Positions 21,333-29,197 of a DNA stretch of 64,000 nt are shown one piece after another. The notes beneath the pieces were generated by a model. The model was not told the DNA's origin, ran no database searches, and saw nothing but the letters and a program-made list of their open reading frames with translations. The position numbers and the translations under genes were made by a program. The stretch comes from Terriglobia bacterium (GTDB lineage Bacteria; Acidobacteriota; Terriglobia; Bryobacterales; Bryobacteraceae): NCBI GenBank assembly GCA_020073445.1, contig JAIQFE010000024.1:29963-93962 (forward strand), read 5' to 3'. Within the stretch, counting starts at the first letter, position 1, and every line of letters begins with the position of its first letter.

Positions 21333-22253
21333 CTACTTGGAAGCACCGAAGGTGAACCCCGCGGAATCGGCCGGAGGGTCACCCGGTTCCTTCCGCGCAT
21401 AGATGTTGTACGTTCCCGACCCTGTCGCGACACGGTCCGCGCAATCCAGCCGGAAGATGTTTCCGCCCACGGAAAACACCAGTGAGTTCTCCGACACTTC
21501 CCCTGCCCTCTCGAATCCTTGATCCGCGCGCGGTCGGAACGACAAGTCGTAGCGTCCCTGCCCCGGAATGTCGACCCAGATCACTGGAGCGCTCACCTTG
21601 GCGGAAGGATTCGCCGCACGCTGTTCCACGCCGTTGCTCCGCAGACGAGGCTGCGCGATGGTCAACTCCGCATCCTCCGCGTACACATCCCGAGGGACTG
21701 ATGCGCGCGAGCGCGTGACGCCCGTACCGACGCGAATGTAATCCACCAGTCTTCGTCCGGTCCGCGCGTCCGCGGCAAGAGTGAGCGCGATCGTCTCTCC
21801 ATCGCGAAGAATCTGCGGGACCGGATAGGGAACCGCCGAGTCGGCAAAGGTAACTCGAAAGGTGTCTGTCCGGGCTATGGGTTCAAACGTCATTGTGTAG
21901 GTAACGTAGAGGTTCCGGAAATTGTCGCGCACGAAGCGATGAACGGTTGCCTTCTCAGGCGATCGTTCGATGTCCGTGGAACCCGCCAGAACGCTTTCTG
22001 CGTAGTCCTTGGATCTTTGCTCCACCCAAGTCTCGAATTCCGCTTTGGGGACAACCGCGGGAGTTCCACCCGCCTCCCGGGCCGGCAGTTCGCCGATGCG
22101 CGCGGGGCCCGCGAATGGCACCGTCGGGCCAGGCGCAACTGGAATGTCTCGAAGGTACACGGTCTGAATCTGGCCGATGCGGGTTCCGTACTGCGCGGAT
22201 TGCGCCAAGGCGGAAATCGCAAATATCACGGAAAAGAATCCGGCCAGTTTCAA
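21333..22253 (-). CDS. Secreted protein of unknown function
   Basis: 306 residues with a short signal peptide (KLAGFFSVIFAISALAQ). The sequence is beta-strand rich, with TYTMTFEPIARTDTFRVTF, a DYIRVGTGVTRSR segment and a C-terminal SENSLVFSVGGNIFRLDC. No family was recognised. It reads divergently from the cupin-like gene, with start codons only 29 bases apart. It is 61 bases upstream of the other secreted-protein gene in the same direction. Confidence 0.7.
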   Translation of the reverse strand: MKLAGFFSVIFAISALAQSAQYGTRIGQIQTVYLRDIPVAPGPTVPFAGPARIGELPAREAGGTPAVVPKAEFETWVEQRSKDYAESVLAGSTDIERSPEKATVHRFVRDNFRNLYVTYTMTFEPIARTDTFRVTFADSAVPYPVPQILRDGETIALTLAADARTGRRLVDYIRVGTGVTRSRASVPRDVYAEDAELTIAQPRLRSNGVEQRAANPSAKVSAPVIWVDIPGQGRYDLSFRPRADQGFERAGEVSENSLVFSVGGNIFRLDCADRVATGSGTYNIYARKEPGDPPADSAGFTFGASK

Positions 22254-22282
22254 AGTGCCTCCTCTGCCTTTATTATCACTGT

Positions 22283-22891
22283 ATGAGTCAACGCTTATGC
22301 CTGGGCCTGTGTTTGGCGTTCTTTGCGGTTTCCTCGGTGGCGCAGACCACAGTGGAAATCGACAACGCGTGGGTTCGCGTTCTGCGCGTCAAGCAAGCTC
22401 CCCATGAAAAAGCGCCCGCGCAGCAGCATCCCGACACGGTCGCCGTGTATCTTACCGATGTCGGCAGCCACAAGGCCGGCGACGTCGCCTGGCTTCCGGC
22501 GGCCAAAGACGCCCGGGAGAATCCTTCTGATCACCCGGTGGAATATGTGCTGGTGGAATTGAAACCTGGAGCGCCCAAAGCCAAGGGTTGGCCGGTCGAG
22601 CTCGACCCGGTCAAGCTCGAGCCCGAACATGAGCAGGTGCCCTTCGAGAATGCCCGCGTCCGCGTGCTGCGGACCATTCTCGAGCCGCATCTCAAGGGTC
22701 CCACGCACGATCATCCGTCCTACGTGGTCGTCTACCTGACCGAATTGCACACCACCATGACCTTGGCCGACGGCAAACAGGTCGATAACCCGCGCCATCC
22801 AGGTGAACTGGCCTGGCGCGATCCCTACCGGCATACCACTGAAAACGTGGGGGATCGGACCGCGGTCGAGATCCAGATCGAGCTCAAGTAA
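22283..22891 (+). CDS. Secreted protein with two cupin-like repeats
   Basis: 202 residues from the ATG at 22283, which gives a signal peptide (RLCLGLCLAFFAVSSVAQ). The open frame runs further upstream, but antisense to the neighbouring gene. The mature protein is an internal duplication: IDNAWVRVLRVKQAPHEKAP...HPDTVAVYLTDV and FENARVRVLRTILEPHLKGP...HDHPSYVVVYLTEL. Each resembles half of a cupin barrel with possible metal-binding histidines (the second has THDHPS). No enzyme activity can be inferred. It lies 124 bases upstream of the ECF sigma gene. Confidence 0.75.
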   Translation: MSQRLCLGLCLAFFAVSSVAQTTVEIDNAWVRVLRVKQAPHEKAPAQQHPDTVAVYLTDVGSHKAGDVAWLPAAKDARENPSDHPVEYVLVELKPGAPKAKGWPVELDPVKLEPEHEQVPFENARVRVLRTILEPHLKGPTHDHPSYVVVYLTELHTTMTLADGKQVDNPRHPGELAWRDPYRHTTENVGDRTAVEIQIELK

Positions 22892-23015
22892 ATCACTTGC
22901 CTCCTCCGGAAGCCCCGCGAGCGTATTAATAAACGAGCGCATGCTAAGGCCAATGCTGACCGGGGGAATCGCCGCCACCATTCCGAGAGTGAGATCGGGA
23001 GAGATATCGGGAGCA

Positions 23016-23525
23016 ATGACAGACGACCCCGAACGCTTCGAGGAACTGGTGCGGGAGCATCAGGCCATGGTGTTCAGCATGGCGTGCCGGTACCTGCGGA
23101 ATCGGGCTTTGGCGGAAGAGATCGCGCAGGATGTATTCCTGCAGCTGTACCGGAAGTTGCCGTCGCTTGAATCGCAGGATCACGTGGTTCACTGGCTGCG
23201 CTGGGTCACGGCGCACCGCCTGATCGATCATTCGCGGCACGAGAAACGCCGGCCCCAGTCGCCGCTCGAAGATGCCCCGGAACCGGCGTCCGCGGATTCC
23301 ATGAGCGACGCCGATCCGATGCTCTCCAATATGCTGCGCGAGTTGGTCGCCGGCTTGCCGGAAAATGCTCGTGTAGTGATGATTCTCCGGTATCAGGAAG
23401 ATCTGGATCCGATGGACATCGCGCGGGCTTTGGACATGCCGATCTCCACCGTTAAGAGCCATCTGCAGCGTTCGCTGGCGCTGCTACGGGATAAGTTGTC
23501 CCGCCAAAAGGGAGTTGGGTTATGA
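23016..23525 (+). CDS. ECF-family RNA polymerase sigma factor
   Basis: 169 residues from the ATG at 23016, preceded by GGGAGC. An in-frame ATG at 22941 would add 25 residues that do not look like family sequence. Region 2 spans about residues 8-75 (FEELVREHQAMVFSMACRYL, AEEIAQDVFLQLYRKL, HWLRWVTAHRLIDHSR). Region 4 covers about 105-165 (LPENARVVMILRYQEDLDPM, IARALDMPISTVKSHLQRSL). It overlaps the next gene by 4 bases (ATGA). It probably controls this four-gene operon and other targets. Confidence 0.92.
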   Translation: MTDDPERFEELVREHQAMVFSMACRYLRNRALAEEIAQDVFLQLYRKLPSLESQDHVVHWLRWVTAHRLIDHSRHEKRRPQSPLEDAPEPASADSMSDADPMLSNMLRELVAGLPENARVVMILRYQEDLDPMDIARALDMPISTVKSHLQRSLALLRDKLSRQKGVGL

Positions 23526-23833
23526 ATTTAGAAGACGAGTTAAGAGCTGCGCTGCGCCGCGACAATCCGTCACCGGGTTTTGCCGAACGCGTAGTCGCGC
23601 GCGCGCAATCCAGCGCCAGGCCGGCGAGAGCGATTCCCCGCATGATGTGGGCCGCGGCGATCGCAGCGCTGCTGGTGATCGGATTCTCCACCGCGTACGA
23701 GTATCGGGAAATGAAAGCCGAGCGCGCCAGCCGCGACGCTGTAGTGGCTCTGCGGATCGCGGCCGACAAGTTGAATATCGCCAGGGAGAGGGTGCTCAGG
23801 CGGGAGACGCCTGCAGACACCAGGGAGAACTGA
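23522..23833 (+). CDS. Putative anti-sigma factor, single membrane helix
   Basis: 103 residues. It overlaps the sigma factor gene by 4 bases. The N-terminal 40 residues (LEDELRAALRRDNPSPGFAE...) would be cytoplasmic, followed by one membrane helix (MMWAAAIAALLVIGFSTAY, about 41-59) and a basic outer segment. The size, topology and coupling fit an anti-sigma factor. It lacks the HxxxCxxC zinc motif of the ZAS group. The N-terminal pattern of DELRAALRRxxPxxxF is seen in other acidobacterial sigma-linked proteins (general knowledge). Confidence 0.72.
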   Translation: MNLEDELRAALRRDNPSPGFAERVVARAQSSARPARAIPRMMWAAAIAALLVIGFSTAYEYREMKAERASRDAVVALRIAADKLNIARERVLRRETPADTREN

Positions 23834-23834
23834 C

Positions 23835-24401
23835 ATGCGAAGACTGTTCTTGATTGCGGTGATTGCCGGCTGCGCCGCGGCACAATTGCCCGCGCAGTTG
23901 TTGCAATTGCGGATCACCGGACTCGACGGTCTGGCCGCGAAAGCCAAGGAATCCACGGACATCACCCTGGATTCGAACCTCTTGAAAATGGCCGGCGGGT
24001 TCCTCGCAGGCGCCGGTAAAGACGGCAAAGACGGAGACACCATCAAGCAACTCCTCTCCGGACTCAAGGCAATCACGGTGAGGAGCTTCGAATTCAAAGA
24101 GCCCGGACAGTACCGGCTGGAAGACCTGGAACCGATTCGAGTCCAGCTTCGTACTCCTGGATGGAGCAAGATCATCTCCTCGCAAAGCAAGGATGAAATC
24201 AGCGAAATCTACACTCGCATGGAGCAAGGCAAAGTCGCCGGATTCGCGATCATCAATGCGGAACCGAAGGAGCTGACCGTGGTGGCAATCGAGGGAAGCA
24301 TCGATCTCAAAGATCTGTCGAAGCTGGGGGGCCTGGGAATTCCTTCGATTTCGGTTCCGGGCCAATCTAAAGATTCGGGCAAAAAGGGGAAACAAGAATG
24401 A
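23835..24401 (+). CDS. DUF4252-type secreted protein, copy 1
   Basis: 188 residues with a signal peptide ending near AAAQLPAQ. The core (LDGLAAKAKESTDITLDSNL, ITVRSFEFKEPGQY, WSKIISSQSKDEISEIYTR, AGFAIINAEPKELTVVAIEG and SIDLKDLSKL) matches the DUF4252 pattern. The tail is Gly/Lys-rich (SKDSGKKGKQE). Its function is unknown; in other phyla such proteins also sit beside ECF sigma/anti-sigma pairs. The stop overlaps the start of the second copy by 4 bases. Confidence 0.8.
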   Translation: MRRLFLIAVIAGCAAAQLPAQLLQLRITGLDGLAAKAKESTDITLDSNLLKMAGGFLAGAGKDGKDGDTIKQLLSGLKAITVRSFEFKEPGQYRLEDLEPIRVQLRTPGWSKIISSQSKDEISEIYTRMEQGKVAGFAIINAEPKELTVVAIEGSIDLKDLSKLGGLGIPSISVPGQSKDSGKKGKQE

Positions 24402-24895
24402 AAACGCTCTTCACCGCGACATTAGGTTTAGCGTTCGCTTCGGCTTTCGCAAGTGCCCAGGCGCTCGACTTCAATCTCGACGCGCTGTCCGCCAAGGCTA
24501 AAGAGAAAGCGGAGGTAACCCTGGAAGGTTCCCTGCTCACGCAGGCGCTCCAGAACGCTCCGGAAAAGGTCAAAGGCGCGGTCGGAAACGTGAGCCGCGT
24601 GGTTGTGCGGCATTACGAATTTGACAGGACGGACCAATACTCGGATGCGGACCTAGACCCCATACGCAAACAGCTTTCGAGCTGGTCCCGCATCATAAAC
24701 GTAAAAGAAGATCACGAATCCACCGAGATCTACATGCTGAATCAAAACGGCAAGCCGGCTGGATTCCTCCTGATCTCGGCCGAGGCGAAGGAACTGACCG
24801 TGGTGCACATCGTTGGCGCCATCGATCTGGCGAGCCTACAAGCAGTGGTCAAGTCGACTATCAGTTACGATCTGAAGTCCGCCGCAGGGCAGTAG
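24398..24895 (+). CDS. DUF4252-type secreted protein, copy 2
   Basis: 165 residues with a signal peptide ending FASAQA. It is a paralogue of the preceding gene: LDALSAKAKEKAEVTLEGSL, VVVRHYEFDRTDQYSDADLD, WSRIINVKEDHESTEIYM and AEAKELTVVHIVGAIDLASL correspond motif by motif. It lacks the Lys-rich tail. It is the last gene of the sigma-factor operon and ends 13 bases from the convergent NHL gene. Confidence 0.8.
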   Translation: MKTLFTATLGLAFASAFASAQALDFNLDALSAKAKEKAEVTLEGSLLTQALQNAPEKVKGAVGNVSRVVVRHYEFDRTDQYSDADLDPIRKQLSSWSRIINVKEDHESTEIYMLNQNGKPAGFLLISAEAKELTVVHIVGAIDLASLQAVVKSTISYDLKSAAGQ

Positions 24896-24908
24896 ACCGC
24901 TCCGGGGA

Positions 24909-27506
24909 TCACGGCACCGCTACCGTAACCATTCGCGAGGTGGAACGGTCGCCCATGGTCACAGATATCGGCGCCGGCCCGCTGGCGATGGAAGCCGGAA
25001 TCCGCACGTCGATCTCAAATACTCCCAGAGGAAAATAGGGAGCCGCGCCCGCGTAGCGCACTACGGCCGGCTGTCCGGCGATGGTCACCGCAGGTGTGGT
25101 CGTCATGGTCGGAAACGGCGTGGAAATGGCCAGCGCTCCCGGGGGCAACTGCGGAGATAGGACGCCCTCCCCGGTCCCATAGAGCGCGACCACGGATCCG
25201 CGCGAAGCGGGGTGTGCGCTGCTGTTGGGCGAGCCGTCCTCGTTGAGGATGATGCCCGGTCCGGACCCGCTCTCGTCCATCGTGTACAGATCGGGGATCG
25301 TCGCGACCACGGGCATTGCCATGGGCGTGGACACAGTATCGTCCACTTGTACCCTCACTTGCACTGTGCTTCCGGGCGTCAAATAGTATGGCGCAAGGAC
25401 GTTTATGAGATTCGGCGTCATGGCGATGATTTCCCCAGGCTGATCGTCGAATAGCACCTTCGTTCGCCCGAGCTGCGAAGGAACCGTGTTGTTTTCGTAG
25501 GGGGCGATATCCAGTCCGGATGTGCCGAAGTTCGACCCGAAAATGGAGATCAGTTCTCCCGGCGAAATCGCGCCTCCGTTATAGCTGGCGGAGTTCACGA
25601 TGCCGCCCGGCGATATCACCGGCGGGGTCTGCGGCTGGATGCCGCTGAGTTTGCGGATCCTTTCCCCGTCCACAAAATACAGGTCGCCATTCGGCGCGAA
25701 AGTGCTTGAAGAGACGGAATAGAAACGCGCCGACTGCGCCGGTCCCCCGTCGCCCGAGTAGCCTTGATCGGGTCTGCCCAGCGAAAATGAGCCGGAAACA
25801 TTGGCGACAAAGATTTCGTTGTAAAACGGTCCGCCCCATACGGTGCCGGCCGCGTCGATCGCGAATCCAGCAAGGGGAGGCACTTCATGGACTGCCGTAT
25901 AACTGCCATCGTCGTTGACCCGATAAACGAGCCCGTCGGCTCTGGATGCAAAATATACATTCTTTGCGGGATCGACTCCCAATCCACTCAGACTCGCGAG
26001 AGGGACGAATATTCCACTATGCAAGCTGATGATGTTCTGCATCGAGCCGTCCGGCGAAACTCGATCTAAGGAATACGTGTTCATCAGGTAAAGCCGGTCT
26101 TTCGCGTCAAAAGCGATCACCGAGGCGCCCAAGGCGTTTACGGTGCTCGAGCCATCCGGGGCAAAGACGTACAGCGTGGCGCCGTTAGACACCCAAAGAC
26201 GACCCTGACTGTCGAACGCCATGCTTCGGATCGTCATCAGGTCCGGTAACGGCGGTGTTGTTGTCGAGACAGTTTGCGCGGCGCACCTTGCCGACGCGGC
26301 GAACGTTGTCAGGATGCCGTTCCCATCCACCTTGCGGATGACGCAGGTTTTCTGTTCGGCAAAATACAACTCTCCGGCGCGGTTGAACGCGATGGGTCCG
26401 GGATTGAGCAGCCAGGCATCGCGAGCAGGTGTACCGTCCGGCGCCGGCTTAGGATTTCCTCCCGCAATCGGACTTAACGTTCCATCTCCGGCCACCAGGA
26501 AGAGTCCAGAGTTATTCGCGAGTGCTAATTTCCCGGAGCTGTCCGCGGCCAGGAGCCCGTCCTGTCCGGCTACTACGGTGCTGATAACGCCGTTCGAATC
26601 GATGCGGCGGACACGCGGTACGAGAGGCTGGCGCTCGTGAGCGACATAGATATTGCCGTTGCCATCGGCGGCGAGCCCGACAATCGATCCGAAGAATTCG
26701 CCCAGCACTGGTCCGCCGTCCCGCGGAAGCAAGTTGGCCGGAAACGTGCCATATCCGGCAAACTTCGTGATGATGCCGTCGGGTGAGATGCGGCGAATGA
26801 CATTGTCATGTGAAAGCTCGACTACGTACAGGTTTCCCGAAGTATCCAAGGTAAGAAAACGCGGATGATTGAGGTGCGCAGCTTTGGCCGGCCCGCCATC
26901 GCCATCCGAACAGTTCGCACATGCAGCATCATTCACACCCGCGAAGATCTCCAATTGCCCGGTTTTGGTGACGCGGCGTATCACACCGCTGTTCGAATCG
27001 GAAAAGTAAACGATACCCGTGGGATCGACGGCCATATCCGATACGCTGATCGAACGCAGCAGCGCCGGACCCTCAAGATCCATACCCGCGCTGTACGGGA
27101 TTCCGTCGCCGGCTATCGTTGTGATCACTCCCTGCGTGTCCACCCGCCGGATCCGGGAGTTCATGGAATCGTCGATGTAGAGATTCCCCGCGGCATCGTA
27201 CTGCAGCTTCCCGGGTCCGTGCAGCAGCGCACTGGTAACGGGCCCACCGTCTCCCGCGTATCCGGTGACTCCCGTGCCCGCTATCGTCTCGATGATTCCA
27301 TCCGGCTGCACGCGACGGACTAGATCGTGCGGGGATTCAGTGAAGATCAGGTTGCTTCCCGCGCCCCAGGTCATGGCGGTCACGAATCCGAGCGCGACAT
27401 CTTGCGCGGGGACGCCCGTGCGGATTTTCCCACCGACGACCGTATCGACTACGATTTGAGCTTGAAGTGTGCTGAGAGCGAGTACGGACAGAAATAAGCG
27501 GTTCAT
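24909..27506 (-). CDS. Secreted NHL-repeat protein with Solibacter-type C-terminal domain
   Basis: 865 residues. The signal peptide is RLFLSVLALSTLQAQ. NHL/beta-propeller repeats run from about 30 to 610, marked by GTGVTGYAGDGGPVTSA, GNLYIDDSMNSRIRRVDTQG, VYFSDSNSGVIRRVTKTG and similar units of about 55 residues. The last 230 residues begin with GGIVNSASYNGGAISPGELI and SIFGSNFG and include VVALYGTGEGVLSP; this is the acidobacterial domain known as TIGR03437. It probably binds protein or glycan outside the cell; no enzyme motif was seen. Confidence 0.85.
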   Translation of the reverse strand: MNRLFLSVLALSTLQAQIVVDTVVGGKIRTGVPAQDVALGFVTAMTWGAGSNLIFTESPHDLVRRVQPDGIIETIAGTGVTGYAGDGGPVTSALLHGPGKLQYDAAGNLYIDDSMNSRIRRVDTQGVITTIAGDGIPYSAGMDLEGPALLRSISVSDMAVDPTGIVYFSDSNSGVIRRVTKTGQLEIFAGVNDAACANCSDGDGGPAKAAHLNHPRFLTLDTSGNLYVVELSHDNVIRRISPDGIITKFAGYGTFPANLLPRDGGPVLGEFFGSIVGLAADGNGNIYVAHERQPLVPRVRRIDSNGVISTVVAGQDGLLAADSSGKLALANNSGLFLVAGDGTLSPIAGGNPKPAPDGTPARDAWLLNPGPIAFNRAGELYFAEQKTCVIRKVDGNGILTTFAASARCAAQTVSTTTPPLPDLMTIRSMAFDSQGRLWVSNGATLYVFAPDGSSTVNALGASVIAFDAKDRLYLMNTYSLDRVSPDGSMQNIISLHSGIFVPLASLSGLGVDPAKNVYFASRADGLVYRVNDDGSYTAVHEVPPLAGFAIDAAGTVWGGPFYNEIFVANVSGSFSLGRPDQGYSGDGGPAQSARFYSVSSSTFAPNGDLYFVDGERIRKLSGIQPQTPPVISPGGIVNSASYNGGAISPGELISIFGSNFGTSGLDIAPYENNTVPSQLGRTKVLFDDQPGEIIAMTPNLINVLAPYYLTPGSTVQVRVQVDDTVSTPMAMPVVATIPDLYTMDESGSGPGIILNEDGSPNSSAHPASRGSVVALYGTGEGVLSPQLPPGALAISTPFPTMTTTPAVTIAGQPAVVRYAGAAPYFPLGVFEIDVRIPASIASGPAPISVTMGDRSTSRMVTVAVP

Positions 27507-27622
27507 GAGCTCCTCTGTGGACGCGGGAGCAAAGGACGCGGGATCTGGCGCTACAAACTACGTGCTGCTGAAAGTATACAGCGACTCCGCACCAAAACCA
27601 AATCAATCCCCCATTCTCCACT

Positions 27623-27652
27623 AGACAAAGTCCATCACGGTCTCCTACAATC
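27623..27652 (+). promoter_or_regulatory. Probable promoter of the rrf2-cysK pair
   Basis: TAGACA (27623-27628) and TACAAT (27647-27652) are separated by 18 bases. The ATG at 27663 lies only 10 bases after the -10 box and no Shine-Dalgarno sequence can be seen between them. The mRNA is therefore probably leaderless or nearly so. Confidence 0.5.
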
Positions 27653-27662
27653 GCTATACCCG

Positions 27663-28076
27663 ATGAATATCTCGGTCAAAACGGAGTACGCGCTGCACGC
27701 GATCTTCGATCTTGCGGTTCAGCCACAGGGTGAACCGGTGAAGATCGCCGAGATCGCCCGTCGTCAGAAAATTCCGCAAAAATTTCTCGAGCTGATTCTT
27801 TCGAGCCTCAAGCAAGGTGGCTTCGTCGAATCGCGCCGCGGCGCTGAAGGAGGCTACCGCCTGGCCCGGCCAGCCGACCAGATCACCGTCGGTCAGGTTC
27901 TGAAGTATGTAGAGCAGTCCAAGAAGACCCGGCGCGGTGCACCGGATGCCTTCACCGATCTGTGGAAACGAGTCGATGCCGCCATCGGCGCGCTGGTTGA
28001 CACCACCACCTTCGCCGAGCTCGCGCGTCGCTGGAAAGAAGCGCAGACACGCTTCGTTCCCAACTGGGATATCTGA
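27663..28076 (+). CDS. Rrf2-family regulator without cysteines (CymR-like)
   Basis: 137 residues with the Rrf2 winged helix: [55 protein letters not shown] and [11 protein letters not shown]. No cysteine is present, so it cannot carry the Fe-S cluster of IscR or NsrR. In firmicutes the cysteine-free member CymR represses sulfur genes and is controlled by binding CysK. Here the gene shares one base with cysK (TGATG), which supports a similar sulfur or cysteine role. A DNA site for autoregulation was not identified. Confidence 0.85.
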   Translation: MNISVKTEYALHAIFDLAVQPQGEPVKIAEIARRQKIPQKFLELILSSLKQGGFVESRRGAEGGYRLARPADQITVGQVLKYVEQSKKTRRGAPDAFTDLWKRVDAAIGALVDTTTFAELARRWKEAQTRFVPNWDI

Positions 28077-29029
28077 TGTTTTTCTCCGACAATTCGCTGA
28101 GCATCGGCAACACGCCCCTGGTGAAGCTGAACCGCGTCATCGACGGCGCGCCGGTCACCATGCTGGCCAAAATCGAAGCGCGCAATCCGGCGTTCTCGGT
28201 GAAATGCAGAATCGGCGCGTCTATGATCTGGGATGCCGAGCGGCGCGGCATCCTCAAGCCCGGCAAAGAGCTGATCGAGCCGACCAGCGGCAACACCGGT
28301 ATCGCGCTGGCGTTCGTCGGCGCGGCCCGCGGCTACGAAGTGACGCTTCTGATGCCCGAGACCATGTCGATCGAGCGGAGAAAGGTCCTGAAGGCGCTGG
28401 GCGCGAAACTCATCCTCACCGATGGCTCGGCGGGGATGGCCGCCTCGATCGCGAGGGCGGAAGAAATCGTCGCGTCGGCGCCGGATCACTATGTGTTGCT
28501 ACAGCAGTTCAAGAACCCGGCGAATCCGGAGATTCACTTCAAGACCACCGGACCCGAGATCTGGAACGACACCAAAGGCAATGTGGATGTTCTGGTCGCC
28601 GGGATCGGCACCGGCGGCACCATTACCGGAATCTCGCGCTACTTCAAGCTCGAAAAAAAGAAGAAGATTCTTTCCGTGGGTGTGGAACCCGAAAGCAGTC
28701 CGGTGATCACGCAGACGCGAGCCGGCGATCCGGTGCGCCCCGGACCCACTGGAATTCAGGGCATCGGCGCGGGATTCATCCCCGATACGCTGGATCTCAA
28801 GATGGTAGATCGCGTGGAACTGGCGAGCGACGAAGAATCGATCGCGATGGCGCGAAGGCTAGCGCGGGAGGAAGGGATTCTTTCCGGCATCTCCTGCGGA
28901 GCAGCGGTGGCAGCCGCGGTGCGGATCGCCCGCGAACCGGAGATGAAGGGCAAGACGTTCGTGGTGATTCTTCCGGACTCCGGAGAGAGGTATCTTAGTT
29001 CTGTGCTGTTCGACGGTTTGGGTGAATAG
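28076..29029 (+). CDS. cysK: Cysteine synthase A (O-acetylserine sulfhydrylase)
   Basis: 317 residues. A PLP enzyme that makes cysteine from O-acetylserine and sulfide. The PLP lysine is K43 in [16 protein letters not shown], the same arrangement as E. coli Cys[10 protein letters not shown] (69-77) binds the substrate carboxylate, GTGGTITG binds PLP phosphate, and PDSGERYLS is at the C-terminus. It is translationally coupled to the Rrf2 regulator. The inverted repeat at 29063-29103 follows. Confidence 0.95.
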   Translation: MFFSDNSLSIGNTPLVKLNRVIDGAPVTMLAKIEARNPAFSVKCRIGASMIWDAERRGILKPGKELIEPTSGNTGIALAFVGAARGYEVTLLMPETMSIERRKVLKALGAKLILTDGSAGMAASIARAEEIVASAPDHYVLLQQFKNPANPEIHFKTTGPEIWNDTKGNVDVLVAGIGTGGTITGISRYFKLEKKKKILSVGVEPESSPVITQTRAGDPVRPGPTGIQGIGAGFIPDTLDLKMVDRVELASDEESIAMARRLAREEGILSGISCGAAVAAAVRIAREPEMKGKTFVVILPDSGERYLSSVLFDGLGE

Positions 29030-29062
29030 AGCAGGCTTCCGCGGGGATCTGGAAATAGAAAA

Positions 29063-29103
29063 GCGGGCGCTTCTTTGGGTGAAAAGGGGTTAGTAGCGCC
29101 CGC
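29063..29103. other. Inverted repeat after cysK
   Basis: GCGGGCGCT (29063-29071) and AGCGCCCGC (29095-29103) pair perfectly over 9 bp with a 23-base loop. It lies 34 bases after the cysK stop in a 168-base gap. There is no U-tract after it on the plus strand, so it is a weak terminator candidate; an operator or mRNA 3'-end structure is also possible. The rest of the gap holds a run of nine A (29170-29178) and nothing else recognisable. Confidence 0.5.
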
Positions 29104-29197
29104 TGTCGTAACGGGGATTTAAGTTATCTGTAAAAACGCTCAAGACCGGCCTGTGGTTACTGGGCGCTCAAAAAAAAATTGCGTGTAGACTGGCAAT

